Assembly: GCA_965212135.1 (NCBI GenBank)
Contig: OZ243044.1
Location: 1,984,001 to 2,048,000, forward strand
DNA: 64,000 bases
Direction: 5' to 3'
From: Bin75 sp965212135
Lineage (GTDB): Bacteria; Nitrospirota; Nitrospiria; Nitrospirales; UBA8639
The notes under the pieces were generated by a model. The model saw only the letters and a list, made by a program, of their open reading frames with translations, was not told the origin of the DNA and did no database searches. A program made the position numbers and the translations under genes. Below, piece after piece: positions 26,803-37,900 of the stretch. Each line of letters starts with the position of its first letter. Positions within the stretch are counted from its first letter, which is position 1.

Positions 26803-27666
26803 TCAGGGCGTCACGTCCAGACCGATGTCAACCGCGGGGGCGGAATGGGTGAGCGCGCCGATGGAAATATCATCAACGCCCGTGGCGGCATAGTCCCGCA
26901 CGTTCTCCAGCGTGATGCCCCCCGAGACTTCGGTGCGCACCCGCCCTTTGACGAGGTCAACGGCTTCCCGGACGAGAGCCGGCGGCATGTTGTCCAGGAG
27001 TAGCGCGTCGGCTCCGCCGTCCAGGGCCTGTGCGACGTGCGCAAGCGTCGCCGCTTCCACGCAGACCCGAAGGTGACGGGGTCCCCGTTCTTTGGCTTGC
27101 CGGCAGGCTTCCGCCATGGTTGTGCCTTGGGCTTCCAGCAGGACGACGTGATTATCCTTGATGAGGATGCCGTCGCTAAGCGACATGCGATGATTCGCGC
27201 CGCCGCCCAGCGAGACCGCCCATTTTTCGAGTCGTCGAAGGCCGGGAACGGTTTTTCGGGTGTCCAGCAGCGTGACGGGGTCGTGGCGGACGGCGTCGCA
27301 GAAGCGGGCGGTCAACGTGGCAATGCCGGACAGGCGTTGGAGAAAATTCAGCGCCACGCGTTCCCCCGTCAAAATAGACCGGGCCGGTCCGTGAAGCGTC
27401 GCGAACGCCGTTCCCGCTTGCACGCGCGCGCCGTCTTCGGCTTCCACGGTCACCGTGACGGCGGGGTCCATGACCCGGTACACGGCATGGAGAACTGCGA
27501 CGCCCGCGAGGGTCAGGCGCTGCCTCGCCACGAAACGGGCTTGAGCGCGCAGGGTTGGATCAATCAGTGCGCAGGTGGTGACGTCGCCGTGTGGCGCGTC
27601 TTCCCGTAACGCGGCCCGGACCAGCGAGTCCAGTTCAAACGGAGGAAGCGGCGCGAACGACGACAT
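26803..27666 (-). CDS. nadC: Quinolinate phosphoribosyltransferase (nicotinate-nucleotide pyrophosphorylase)
   Basis: Converts quinolinate and PRPP to nicotinate mononucleotide in de novo NAD synthesis. 287 residues, full length, with ALREDAPHGDVTT, LNFLQRLSGIATLT, DTRKTVPGLRRLEKWAV, GGGANHRMSLSDGILIKDNH and the C-terminal EVSGGITLENVRDYAATGVDDISIG, all standard for the family. It lies 6 bases after valS. Confidence 0.96.
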   Translation of the reverse strand: MSSFAPLPPFELDSLVRAALREDAPHGDVTTCALIDPTLRAQARFVARQRLTLAGVAVLHAVYRVMDPAVTVTVEAEDGARVQAGTAFATLHGPARSILTGERVALNFLQRLSGIATLTARFCDAVRHDPVTLLDTRKTVPGLRRLEKWAVSLGGGANHRMSLSDGILIKDNHVVLLEAQGTTMAEACRQAKERGPRHLRVCVEAATLAHVAQALDGGADALLLDNMPPALVREAVDLVKGRVRTEVSGGITLENVRDYAATGVDDISIGALTHSAPAVDIGLDVTP

Positions 27667-27672
27667 AACCCC

Positions 27673-30417
27673 TCACGACACCATGTTTTGCAGTTGCCGG
27701 TCGCTGCTGGCAAACAGCGACAGTTCAGCCGTCAGCAGGGCCAGCCGCTCCTTTGATTCCTGAACGACCTCGGGCGAGGCTTTGGCCGCAAAGTCCGGCG
27801 ACGCCAGGCGTCCTTCGAGGCGCGCGGCTTCTTTGTGTTTGGTTTGCGTTTGTTTTTTGACGCGCGCCAACGCGTTGTTGAGATCAACGTCGCCCTCAAT
27901 CGTCATGCCGATTGTCAAACGTCCGACCACGAGACGCAGGACGCGGTCGGTCGGCCATGCCCGCTGCGCCAGAATGGAAACCGTGCCGCGGCCGAGGCGC
28001 GCAATGTGATGTTGGACGTCGTGGAGGTGCGCGACGTCCGCCGGGTCGTCGGCCGCGACCCGGATCGTCGCCGGCGTTGACGGCGCGTAATCCAGCAGCG
28101 CGCGGCCGGTTCTGACCGTGGTGACGCATTGTTCAACGATGGCGAACGTCCGTTCCGCGTCGGCGTTCTCCCATTCCGGGACGGCAACGGGGAACGGCTG
28201 CCTGACGATGCTGTCGCCCCGGTGCGGCAACGCCTGCCAGATTTCTTCGGTCACAAACGGCATGAAGGGATGGAGCAGGCGTTGGAGCCGTTCAAACGTT
28301 TGCAGCATCGTCGCGCGCGTGGCCCGTGCGGCGGGCGTGTCGTCGCCTTGCAGGGACGGTTTGATAAGTTCCAGGTACCAATCGCAGTATTCATGCCGGA
28401 TAAAATGATGCAGATGCCGGGAGGCCTGATCAAACCGGTATTCCCGCAGGCGGCCGTTGACGGCGTCGGTCACGTGGTTGAGGCGGCTCAATATCCATTG
28501 ATCGGCAAACGGCCTGCCGGCGGCCGGCAACGATTCAGACGGCCCGTCGGCGTGCATCAGGATGAAACGAGCCGCGTTCCAGATTTTGTTGGCAAAGTTG
28601 CGGGAGCCTTCAATGCGGTCTTCGGAGAGTTTCAGATCCCGCCCCGGCGAGGCCATGGACGTCAGCGTAAAACGCAGGGCGTCGGTCCCGTACTCGGACA
28701 TTTTGGTCAGAGGGTCTATGACGTTGCCCTTGGACTTGCTCATTTTTTTGCCTTCGGCGTCGCGCACCAGGGCGTGAATATAGACGTCGTGAAACGGGGG
28801 CTTGCCGGTCAACTTGAGGCCCATCATGATCATGCGCGCAACCCAAAAGAACAGAATATCCAGTCCCGTGACCAGCGTTGACGTCGGGTAATAGGTCTCA
28901 AGGTCTTTGGTGTGTTCAGGCCATCCCAGCGTGGAAAACGGCCACAGCGCCGATGAAAACCACGTATCAAGCACGTCGGGGTCCTGCACGAACCGGTCAT
29001 GCCGGCAGGCCGGACAGGCGGCGGGCGACGTCCTGGAGACAATCGGCGTCGCGTGCGTCGGCATGAGGCGGCTGCCCGCGCCGTCGAGCATGTCGCGCGC
29101 TTCGGGGTGGCAGGCGACGCAATACCAGGCCGGGATACGGTGCCCCCACCAGATTTGCCGGGAAATGCACCAGTCTTTCAGCCCGCGCATCCAGCCTAAA
29201 TAGTTGTTTGTCCATCCTTCCGGAATAATGCGAATACGGCCCTGTTCCACCGCTTTGATGGCCGGATCCGCCAACGGTTGCACGCGGACGAACCATTGCG
29301 GCGAGAGGAACGGCTCCACAACGGTTTTGCAGCGATAGCATTTCCCCACGGTCGTGTCGTACTCGTCCGCGCCGGTCAGCCATCCCCCGCGTGTCAGTTC
29401 TTCCACGACAACGGATCGAGCCTTGGCGACCGGAAGGTTGGCCAGGCTGTCCCGCACGCGCGGCTCCACTTTTGCGTCCCGCAACGCGTCGGGATTCAAG
29501 AGGGCTTGAGGCGTCAGCAGGGACATGCGCGGCAGGTGGTGCCGCTCGCCCGCCTCAAAATCATTGAAGTCATGCGCCGGGGTGATTTTGACGGCGCCCG
29601 TTCCGAAGTCCCGGTCAACCAGAATGGCGTCGCCCACAATCGGAATCGTTCGCTCCGTGAGCGGCAGCCGGAGCGATTGCCCGATATGCCGCCGGTATCG
29701 GTCGTCTTCGGGATGCACGGCCACCGCGGTATCGCCAAACAGCGTCTCCGGCCGGGTCGTGGCAATGACAAGGCCCGCGTCCGGCTCATCGGCCAGCGGA
29801 TAGCGAACGTGGTACAGCTTGCTTTTGACAGGCTCGTGTTCGACTTCAATATCGGACAGGGCGGTGAGGCAACGCGGACACCAGTTGATTAACCGCTCCC
29901 CGCGATAAATCAATCCCTCCTCATGCAGACGCACGAACACTTCCCGGACGGCTTTGGACAACCCGTCATCCATGGTAAAGCGCAGCCGGGACCAGTCACA
30001 GGACGCCCCCAGCCGTTTCAGTTGCTCAAGAATCGTATGACCGGATTCCTGTTTCCACGCCCAGACCCGTTCAATGAACGCGTCCCGGCCGAGTTGTTCC
30101 CGATTGGTGGATTCCGCCGACAACTGACGCTCCACCACGTTCTGGGTGGCAATGCCGGCGTGGTCGGTGCCCGGAAGCCAGAGGGTATTGTGCCCTTGCA
30201 TCCGGTGCCAGCGAATCAGCACGTCTTGGAGCGTATTGTTGAGCGCGTGACCGATATGCAGGGACCCGGTCACGTTGGGAGGCGGGATGACAATCGTGTA
30301 GGGCGGCCCCGTGGCGGCGGCGTCGGCGGTAAAATATCCCCGGTCAATCCAGTACTGTCCCCATCGCGCCTCAACGGCCCGGGGTTCGTAGATTTTATCG
30401 AGTTGACGGGAAGCCAT
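27673..30417 (-). CDS. valS: Valyl-tRNA synthetase
   Basis: Class I synthetase with CP1 editing domain. From the ATG at 30417 it is 914 residues. Seen are the HIGH-type motif PNVTGSLHIGHALN, the editing segment ITPAHDFNDFE, KMSKSKGNVIDPL (KMSKS), an anticodon-binding domain and a C-terminal coiled coil (GDVDLNNALARVKKQ...). An in-frame ATG at 30462 would add 15 basic residues without homology to the usual start; neither has a clear ribosome binding site. Confidence 0.96.
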   Translation of the reverse strand: MASRQLDKIYEPRAVEARWGQYWIDRGYFTADAAATGPPYTIVIPPPNVTGSLHIGHALNNTLQDVLIRWHRMQGHNTLWLPGTDHAGIATQNVVERQLSAESTNREQLGRDAFIERVWAWKQESGHTILEQLKRLGASCDWSRLRFTMDDGLSKAVREVFVRLHEEGLIYRGERLINWCPRCLTALSDIEVEHEPVKSKLYHVRYPLADEPDAGLVIATTRPETLFGDTAVAVHPEDDRYRRHIGQSLRLPLTERTIPIVGDAILVDRDFGTGAVKITPAHDFNDFEAGERHHLPRMSLLTPQALLNPDALRDAKVEPRVRDSLANLPVAKARSVVVEELTRGGWLTGADEYDTTVGKCYRCKTVVEPFLSPQWFVRVQPLADPAIKAVEQGRIRIIPEGWTNNYLGWMRGLKDWCISRQIWWGHRIPAWYCVACHPEARDMLDGAGSRLMPTHATPIVSRTSPAACPACRHDRFVQDPDVLDTWFSSALWPFSTLGWPEHTKDLETYYPTSTLVTGLDILFFWVARMIMMGLKLTGKPPFHDVYIHALVRDAEGKKMSKSKGNVIDPLTKMSEYGTDALRFTLTSMASPGRDLKLSEDRIEGSRNFANKIWNAARFILMHADGPSESLPAAGRPFADQWILSRLNHVTDAVNGRLREYRFDQASRHLHHFIRHEYCDWYLELIKPSLQGDDTPAARATRATMLQTFERLQRLLHPFMPFVTEEIWQALPHRGDSIVRQPFPVAVPEWENADAERTFAIVEQCVTTVRTGRALLDYAPSTPATIRVAADDPADVAHLHDVQHHIARLGRGTVSILAQRAWPTDRVLRLVVGRLTIGMTIEGDVDLNNALARVKKQTQTKHKEAARLEGRLASPDFAAKASPEVVQESKERLALLTAELSLFASSDRQLQNMVS

Positions 30418-30610
30418 GCGACGTGTGCGACCGGGAGGCCATGAGGTGCGTGCGAAGAGCATAAAATCTTAGCATGGGGTGCAGGCCCTCGCAAGCAAGC
30501 CCCGCCTTGTGTTTGCGGGCGCGAGTATGATAGAAGCGGCCGCAGTCCCTGACGGGGATTGTCCGGATTCATGGATTTTCACGCGAGACACCGAGCAGGA
30601 GGAACAGACC

Positions 30611-30721
30611 ATGCCAAGAGGCCGGGAAAAAGACCGGGAGCGGCGGCGCAGACACCGAAAGAATCAGCAGCGCATGAAGACGCTTGAGCGGGCGCAACAA
30701 AAAGCCGGCGCCAAAAAGTAA
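30611..30721 (+). CDS. Very small, strongly basic protein
   Basis: 36 residues, more than half Lys, Arg, Gln or Glu (MPRGREKDRERRRRHRKN...). An AGGAGG-like site (30597-30602) lies 8 bases before the ATG, which is one of the stronger ribosome binding sites here and supports translation. It would be a single charged helix that could bind nucleic acid. I do not recognise a family and assign no function. Confidence 0.5.
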   Translation: MPRGREKDRERRRRHRKNQQRMKTLERAQQKAGAKK

Positions 30722-30894
30722 GCCGCGTTCCTCTCCCTGGCTTTCGCTTGCCGTGGCGATGCCCTTCGCCGCATGTTTGAGAGACGCGGATTATTCTCCG
30801 TTGCGTCGCTGGTGGTTGTTTCAACAGACCGGTCACGCCGGGTTTCCTGTTTTTTCACAACACGTTGTTCCGTGACGCCACTTTCCCCCTTTCC

Positions 30895-31617
30895 ATGTCG
30901 GGATCGCGCATAAAGGTCGTCTTTTTCGATGCGGCGGGAACCCTGTTTCACGTCAAAGGGTCGGTGGGCGACGTGTATCTTCGCCATGCCGAAAAATATG
31001 GCGTGCCGCGTTCCGCCGAGATGTCGGCCAGGGTGAATCAGGCGTTTCGGGACGCGTTTCGCCAGGCCCCCCCGCCGGTGTTTGCCGTTGAGCAACCCGA
31101 ACAACTCAAGCAATGCGAACGACTCTGGTGGTTTGATATCGTGCATGCGGCGTTTTACCGCGTGGGCATGTTTGACGGATTCGACGACTACTTTGATGAA
31201 GTCTATGCGGCCTTTGGAACGGCGGACGCATGGGAAATCTATCCCGAAGCGCCGGAAGTTCTTGAGCAATTACGCTCGCGGGACTATGAGCTTGGAATAA
31301 TCTCCAACTTCGACACGCGGGTTTTCGCCATTTTCCGCGAGTTGCGGCTGGATCGCTTTTTCGATTCCGTCACGATTTCAAGTCTGGCCGGAGCGGCCAA
31401 ACCATCCCAGAAAATTTTCCAGTACGCCCTGGATCAACACGTCGTGGAGCCGGAAGAAGCCATGCACGTAGGCGACAGTCACAAAGAAGACTTTGAAGGC
31501 GCCGTCAACGCCGGATTATCGGGCGTCCTGCTTGACCGGGATGGAACCGTGAAAGACGGACCCGGCCCCCGCATCGCGCATCTTGGGGAATTGGTTGGGG
31601 CGCTTGGGCGGTTGTAA
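30895..31617 (+). CDS. HAD-superfamily hydrolase
   Basis: 240 residues from the ATG at 30895. Motif I is FFDAAGTLF, with the nucleophile Asp but Ala in place of the second Asp, as in the DxYGT of haloacid dehalogenase-like and HDHD3-like members. Motif II is ISNFDTR, motif III is AAKPSQKIF and motif IV is VGDSHKEDFEGA. The C1 cap is helical. The substrate cannot be told; phosphatase or dehalogenase-type chemistry is possible. It marks the left edge of the defence island. Confidence 0.85.
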   Translation: MSGSRIKVVFFDAAGTLFHVKGSVGDVYLRHAEKYGVPRSAEMSARVNQAFRDAFRQAPPPVFAVEQPEQLKQCERLWWFDIVHAAFYRVGMFDGFDDYFDEVYAAFGTADAWEIYPEAPEVLEQLRSRDYELGIISNFDTRVFAIFRELRLDRFFDSVTISSLAGAAKPSQKIFQYALDQHVVEPEEAMHVGDSHKEDFEGAVNAGLSGVLLDRDGTVKDGPGPRIAHLGELVGALGRL

Positions 31618-31633
31618 CCTTCATGTTGCCGAT

Positions 31634-31652
31634 GTTCGTTAAAGCAACGAAC
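31634..31652. promoter_or_regulatory. Perfect 7-bp palindrome before the helicase-methylase operon
   Basis: GTTCGTT-N5-AACGAAC lies 20 bases before the helicase start codon, and TATGCT (31659-31664) follows directly. It is a possible operator overlapping the promoter. If that -10 is used, the mRNA would be almost leaderless, which fits the lack of a close ribosome binding site. Confidence 0.4.
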
Positions 31653-31672
31653 AGGTGTTATGCTGAAAAACC

Positions 31673-34600
31673 ATGCCAACCATCTATGACAATATTGACA
31701 AGAATCTGCTGGATGGCTTGAAACACGCCTTGCAAGTCGCCAAGCGCGGCGATTTTTGCGTGGGCTATTTCAACCTGCGCGGCTGGCGAAGCATTTCAGC
31801 AGAAATTGACGCTATTCCTTCGGAGCATGGCAGTCCCGCCTGCCGTTTGATTGTTGGAATGCCTGGCGACGCCAGCCAAACGGTTCGAAGCTACTACAAC
31901 GATACACAGGCCGAGACAACCCAGAAAATAGTCGTTGACCGAAAGAAAAATTTTGCCGAGTCGTTGATGCGGCAACTGACTTACGGCATGCCAACCATTC
32001 AGGATGAAGTTGGGCTTCGCAAATTAGCGGAACAGCTTCGCGCAGGGCGACTCCAGGTCAAATTTTTCGGGCGCTACCCACTGCACGCAAAACTCTACCT
32101 TGCCCACCGAGACGATAAAATCAATCCGGTTATCGGCTACGTCGGCAGCAGCAATCTCACTCTTTCGGGCTTGGAAAAACAAGGGGAACTCAATGTTGAC
32201 GTGCTGGACAAAGATGCCGCCGGGAAACTTGCAAATTGGTTTGAAGCGAGGTGGGACGACAACTGGTGTCTCGATATTACGGAAGAACTGGCGAACATCA
32301 TTGAGAGCAGTTGGGCGGGAGGTCCGATCAAGCCTTACGAAATCTATGTCAAAACCGCGTATGAACTTTCAAAAGAAGCCATTGAGGGTTCGCATGAATT
32401 CAAGGTGCCTGGCATTTTCAACAAAGTGATGCTGGAATTTCAGAAGCAGGCGGTTTCTCTTGCCGCCGAACGCTTGAGTTGTCACGGCGGCGTCATCATT
32501 GGTGACGTGGTGGGGCTTGGCAAGACGCTGGTTGCGAGCGCCGTTGCAAAAACCTTTCAGGAAGATCGCGGCGATAATGTCCTGGTAATATGCCCGCCGA
32601 AACTGGAGGAAATGTGGAAAGGTTACCTGCATGAATACAACATAGCCGGAGAGACACTCTCAATCGGCCAGGTTTCCGGTTTGCGAAAAATGAGGCGTTA
32701 CCGTCTCGTGGTGATTGATGAAAGCCACAACCTGCGCAACCGTGACACTGCGCGTTATGGGCATGTTCACGATTATCTTCGTGAAAACGAATCCCGCGTC
32801 ATACTGTTGACGGCCACACCATACAACAAGCAATTCACAGACATCGGCAACCAATTGCGTCTATTCGTGGAAGCCGACGCCGATATCGGAGTCAGGCCGG
32901 AAGGGTACATCCATTCCCTAGGCGGCGCCGGTCATTTCAGGCAGAAGCATCCGAATGCCCTCACCACATCACTGGCTGCTTTTGAGTACAGCAGTCAGGT
33001 GGACGACTGGCGCGAACTGATGCGCATGTTCATGGTGCGAAGAACACGCAGTCACATAAAAAAGAACTATGCGGAATACGACGAAGACCGGAAACAGCAT
33101 TACCTGACTTTTGAAGACAACACGCGATTCTATTTTCCGCACCGGATACCAAAATGTGTCAAGTTCAGTTTGGATGCAGGCGATAGACATGACCAGTATG
33201 CGCTGCTTTATTCCGAGCCTGTCATCACTATCATTGAAGCCCTCAAGCTGCCTCGTTACGGTATCTGGAAACACCTGTTGCCCGAATATAAAACGGACCC
33301 GCTTCCTGATGCGTTAGGCGAACCCCAAAAGCAAATCATAAAAAATCTGAGCCGTGCGGGAGGTCGGCTGATTGGTTTTGCAAAAGCCGGTCTGTTCAAA
33401 CGGCTTGAAAGTTCCGGCCCTGCCTTTCTGCTCTCCATCAAACGGCATATTGTTCGCAATGCGGTTTATTTAGGTGCTTTGGAGGAAAATGGAGAGTTTC
33501 CGATCGGCGACGTATTCGGTTCTCTTGCGGATGAGACCGTGGAAGAAGATGAGACGAATATATTCCATCCGGAGTGGAAGGGAAAAGGCGAATTAGAACG
33601 TTTTCTGGAAGCGGGAAGGAAAATTTATACAATGTTGTCTTCTCCATCCGGAGATCTCAACAAAAAATTCCAATGGATTGCAACTGACTGGTTTCAGGAA
33701 TCAATGAAAAACGATTTATTGGCGGACTGCCACGCCTTGCTGAATGTGTTGGAGATTGTGTCGGAATGGGACGCCGATACCGACCGCAAGCTGGATGCTC
33801 TCGCCAAATTGTGCGGGGAAACACACAGGGAAGAAAAATTGCTGATTTTCACGCAGTTCAAAGACACCGCGGATTATCTTTGCAGGGAGCTGACAAAACG
33901 AGGAGTTGACAGGCTCGCCGAAGTGTTTGGCGGCATGGACGACATATCCGGCCATGTAAAACGGTTCAGCCCAACTTCCAACGGCGGAGCGGCTGGCCGG
34001 CTTGACGAATTGCGTGTGCTGATTACCACCGACACCCTAAGCGAAGGCCAGAATCTTCAGGATGCCCATATTATCGTTAATTTTGATCTGCCCTGGGCCA
34101 TCATTCGCCTTGTGCAGCGTGCCGGTCGGGTGGACCGAATTGGACAGAAGGCACGGGAAATTCTTTGTTACTGCTTTTTACCGGAAGAAGGCATTGAAGA
34201 TATCATTGAATTGCGCAAACGCCTGCAAAATCGCATCCGAGAAAGCGCCGACCTGATAGGTTCTGATGAGACATTTTTTGAAGGTAATACGATCAATCTG
34301 GACCATGTCTATGAAGAAACAATCAACCTTGAAGATCAAGAAGATGAAACCGACCTGATTTCCCGTGCCTATGATATTTGGCGCCAGGCGATAAAAGGCG
34401 ACCCGGACTTGGAAAAAAGAATTCACGCACTGCCCGACGTCGTATATTCCGCAAAGCGCTTGGGCAACGCGCGCGGCGCGATCGCGTATGTCAAAACCAG
34501 CAACAATCAACACATTCTTGCGCAGATGAACGAGATGGGCAATGTGATTTCGCAGTCGCAATCTAAAATTCTGGATTTGCTTGCCTGCGAACCGCACGAG

Positions 34601-34993
34601 CCGCTTGCGCCACCGGCAGACAATCATCATGAGTTGGTTGCCGCCGCCGTGCGGCATGTGAGGGAAGGGCAGTCTGATGTCGGCGGACAATTGGGCGGGA
34701 CAAAAAGCATCAGGCATCGCGTGTACGGCAAGCTGAAACTTTACCTGGAGCGGCAGGAAGGCACGCTGTTTCATTCCGAAAATTTGAAGCGGGCGGTTGA
34801 ACAGATTTACCGCTACCCTCTCAAGGAAACGGCCCGTGACCGGCTTGGGCGTCAGTTGCGCGCAAACATTAGCGACGATGAATTGATGGAGATGGTGGAA
34901 AATATGTGGGCCGGCGGCGACCTTTGCGCCATTCCCAAAGCAGGCGAGCCGGTTGAGCCGCACATCATCTGTTCAATGGGGCTGGTTCCATGA
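31673..34993 (+). CDS. PLD-domain SNF2-type helicase (defence operon, gene 1)
   Basis: 1106 residues. An N-terminal phospholipase-D-like domain has HAKLYL (about residue 137) with GSSNLTLSGL, the HxK nuclease motif and its usual follow-on. A superfamily-2 helicase core follows: GDVVGLGKTLVA (Walker A, about 275-290), VVIDESHNLRN (DExH, about 349), LLTATPYN, LLIFTQFKDT and the motif VI QRAGRVDRIGQ (about 815). Such PLD-SNF2 fusions occur next to DNA methylases in anti-phage loci and are related to DISARM, BREX and HMA-like gene sets. The stop overlaps the next start (ATGA), so it is coupled to the methylase gene. Composition is more AT-rich than the core genes. Confidence 0.85.
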   Translation: MPTIYDNIDKNLLDGLKHALQVAKRGDFCVGYFNLRGWRSISAEIDAIPSEHGSPACRLIVGMPGDASQTVRSYYNDTQAETTQKIVVDRKKNFAESLMRQLTYGMPTIQDEVGLRKLAEQLRAGRLQVKFFGRYPLHAKLYLAHRDDKINPVIGYVGSSNLTLSGLEKQGELNVDVLDKDAAGKLANWFEARWDDNWCLDITEELANIIESSWAGGPIKPYEIYVKTAYELSKEAIEGSHEFKVPGIFNKVMLEFQKQAVSLAAERLSCHGGVIIGDVVGLGKTLVASAVAKTFQEDRGDNVLVICPPKLEEMWKGYLHEYNIAGETLSIGQVSGLRKMRRYRLVVIDESHNLRNRDTARYGHVHDYLRENESRVILLTATPYNKQFTDIGNQLRLFVEADADIGVRPEGYIHSLGGAGHFRQKHPNALTTSLAAFEYSSQVDDWRELMRMFMVRRTRSHIKKNYAEYDEDRKQHYLTFEDNTRFYFPHRIPKCVKFSLDAGDRHDQYALLYSEPVITIIEALKLPRYGIWKHLLPEYKTDPLPDALGEPQKQIIKNLSRAGGRLIGFAKAGLFKRLESSGPAFLLSIKRHIVRNAVYLGALEENGEFPIGDVFGSLADETVEEDETNIFHPEWKGKGELERFLEAGRKIYTMLSSPSGDLNKKFQWIATDWFQESMKNDLLADCHALLNVLEIVSEWDADTDRKLDALAKLCGETHREEKLLIFTQFKDTADYLCRELTKRGVDRLAEVFGGMDDISGHVKRFSPTSNGGAAGRLDELRVLITTDTLSEGQNLQDAHIIVNFDLPWAIIRLVQRAGRVDRIGQKAREILCYCFLPEEGIEDIIELRKRLQNRIRESADLIGSDETFFEGNTINLDHVYEETINLEDQEDETDLISRAYDIWRQAIKGDPDLEKRIHALPDVVYSAKRLGNARGAIAYVKTSNNQHILAQMNEMGNVISQSQSKILDLLACEPHEPLAPPADNHHELVAAAVRHVREGQSDVGGQLGGTKSIRHRVYGKLKLYLERQEGTLFHSENLKRAVEQIYRYPLKETARDRLGRQLRANISDDELMEMVENMWAGGDLCAIPKAGEPVEPHIICSMGLVP

Positions 34994-37900
34994 GTGGGCG
35001 GATAAGCAAAGATCAGGCAGAGCAATGCATCCGTGGACACCGCTTTTCCAATTTGTTCATTGATCTCGGATGGGACAGGGAAAATCTACCACAAGAACCG
35101 TTTCCTCTTAACCTTCGTGACGGAGAAACTCTTTCCATAACCAGAGTGGTTGAAAAGCGCGGGTTTGTCGTTTGTGTGTGTGACGCAGGGGAGAACTACC
35201 CTTCGACAAAAACCGAACGGCGTCATCTGGTCAACCAGCTTGCCCGGCATCATTACGAACATCTTTTAATCATTTGCGGACAAGCCAGGCAATGCTGGAC
35301 GGTGGCCATTCGTCCGCAGAATCGCCCACTACGAACCGTTGAAGTGGAATGGAACGAAAGCCAGGATATTCAGCCGCTGATGGAAAAGCTGGATGGAATG
35401 ATTTTTGACATTTCCGAAGAAACGACGCTCGGCATTACCGACGTGGTGGACAGGGTGCGGAGCGTTTTCATGGAAAACGCCGAGAAGATTACCAAGAAAT
35501 TTTACGGTGAATTTAAGAATGAACTCACGGCATTTGCCGGATTTATACAGGGTATAGGGGAGCGGGTGTCAAAGGAATGGTATGCCGCATTGATGCTCAA
35601 CCGCCTGATGTTTATCTATTTCATTCAGAAGAAACGTTTCCTGGACGGTGATGCGAATTACCTGGAAAGTCGTTTGGCCGAAACAAAGAAGAAATTTGGA
35701 GCCGACACGTTTCACGACCGCTTTTATCGTCATTTTCTACGCCGTCTGTTCTCTGAAGGTCTTGGAACGCCGGAATCGGCGCGTGGCCCGGAACTCAAGG
35801 CAATGCTGGGGAAAGTGCCGTATCTGAACGGCGGGCTTTTTGATGTTCACCAAATAGAGCGAGAGAACGACCATATCGAAATTCCCGACAGGGCATTTGA
35901 AAAACTCTTCACCTTTTTCAATCAATACAACTGGCATCTGGACAGCCGCCCGACTGCCAGTGGAAAGGACATTAACCCGGACGTCATCGGCTACATCTTT
36001 GAGAAATATATCAACGACCGCGCGGCGATGGGCGCCTATTACACGCAGGAAGACGTGACCGGCTATATCGCTCGCAATACCATCATTCCATTTTTGCTGA
36101 ACCGTGCAAAAGAGAGGTGCAAAAACGCCTTTGATTCGGAAAACGGTATCTGGCGATTTCTGCGTGAGCACCCCGATCATTACATCTACGAGGCCGTGAA
36201 AAAAGGCGGCGACATACCCGATGATGAAATACCCGACAATATCCGGTGCGGCATGGATACGAAAACGCCTGGCCTGATTGAGCGTCGGGCCGATTGGAAC
36301 ACGCCCGCCGAAGAGCGTTTTGCCCTCCCCACCGAGATATGGCGCGAGACAATGACAAGACGCAAACGCTACTTTGCACTGAAGGCAAAGATTGCAAATG
36401 GCGAAGTCCACGACATTGACGACCTGATTACGTATAACCTTGATATTGAGCGTTTTGCGTCGGACGCGTTGCGCTGGTACGAAGGCTCGGATTTTATCGC
36501 CGCGTTCTATGAAGCCATCGCCGGGAGACAATCGCTGCAATCCAATCATCAGGAGCAACGCGGCATCACGGTTCTTGACCCCGCCTGCGGTTCGGGCGCG
36601 TTTTTGTTCGCGGCCCTGAACATTCTTGAACCGCTTTATGAAATGTGCATAGAGAGAATGCGGGAATTTGTGGATGAGGACGACAGGCTAAGAGAACAGG
36701 GCAAGCGAAAAGGCACGAAAAAACATCCGCAGTTTCGTGCGGTCATGGAGGACATCGCATCTCATCAGAACGAGAAATACTGGATACACAAAACCATTAT
36801 CCTCAATAATCTATACGGCGTGGATTTGATGAAGGAAGCGTCGGAGATTGCCAAACTGCGTCTGTTTCTCAAGCTGGCGGCGGAGGCCGAATACCATCCG
36901 AGCAACGATAATCTCGGCCTGGAGCCTTTGCCGGATATTGATTTCAATATCCGTTCCGGCAACTCGCTCGTCGGATTTGCGAGTATGAAACAGTTTAAGG
37001 AATTTGCCAGTACGGACACATTTGGCCAGACGTTGCTTGATCTCAGTGATGGGTTGATAGATGAAATTCGTGAAGATGCCGGGCTGGTGCAGAAAGCCAA
37101 CGATGCGTTCAGGCAAGCACAAGATGTCGGCGGCGAAGGCTACCGGCAGGAAAAAATGAAATTGAATACCCGGCTTGGTGTACTGAACGACAAGATGAAT
37201 CACTATCTTGCCAAGCGGTATGGAAAGGCAGAAAAGAAGGCGGATTACCGACAATGGCTGGAGTCCCATCAGCCGTTTCACTGGCTGGCGGAATTTTACG
37301 GGATTATTGAAAAAGATGAAGGCTTTGATGTTGTGATTGGGAATCCGCCGTATGTTGCTTCTCAACAGATCAATTACACAATAATAGAAGGAGCATTCCC
37401 TGATATTTATGCAAATATGGTTATCCGTTCTTCCAGCTTAGTTAGGCGAGACGGGAATTGCGGCATGATCATTCCTCTCTCGATAATGTTTAGTAGCGAT
37501 TACAATGTGCTCAGGCAATCCGTTTGCCATTTCCAGACACGAAAAAGTTGGTTTTCTTCCTATGACAATATTCCCGCCTCAATATTTTCTGGAGTTAGCC
37601 AGCGTTGCACTATTTTTCTGAAACGATTCTCCACCGGTGTCGAAACGCAAGGCACAATATATGTATCGCCTATGTATAGATGGAAGGCTGAAGCGAGAAA
37701 GTTTTTAGCCAATCAAGTGGGGTATTGTGAGCTAGGGGAATGGGATCTGACTGATTCGGGAATCCCGAAACTAGCCACTAATCTTCAGTTTCAGGTATTG
37801 CAGGCCATTCATAACCACCAAACCCATGAGCCTGCATTTGGTGCTGCTAAATCGAAATTAGGGTTCTCTCCTGTAGCAAGAAATTTTGTTTCTGTCTTTT

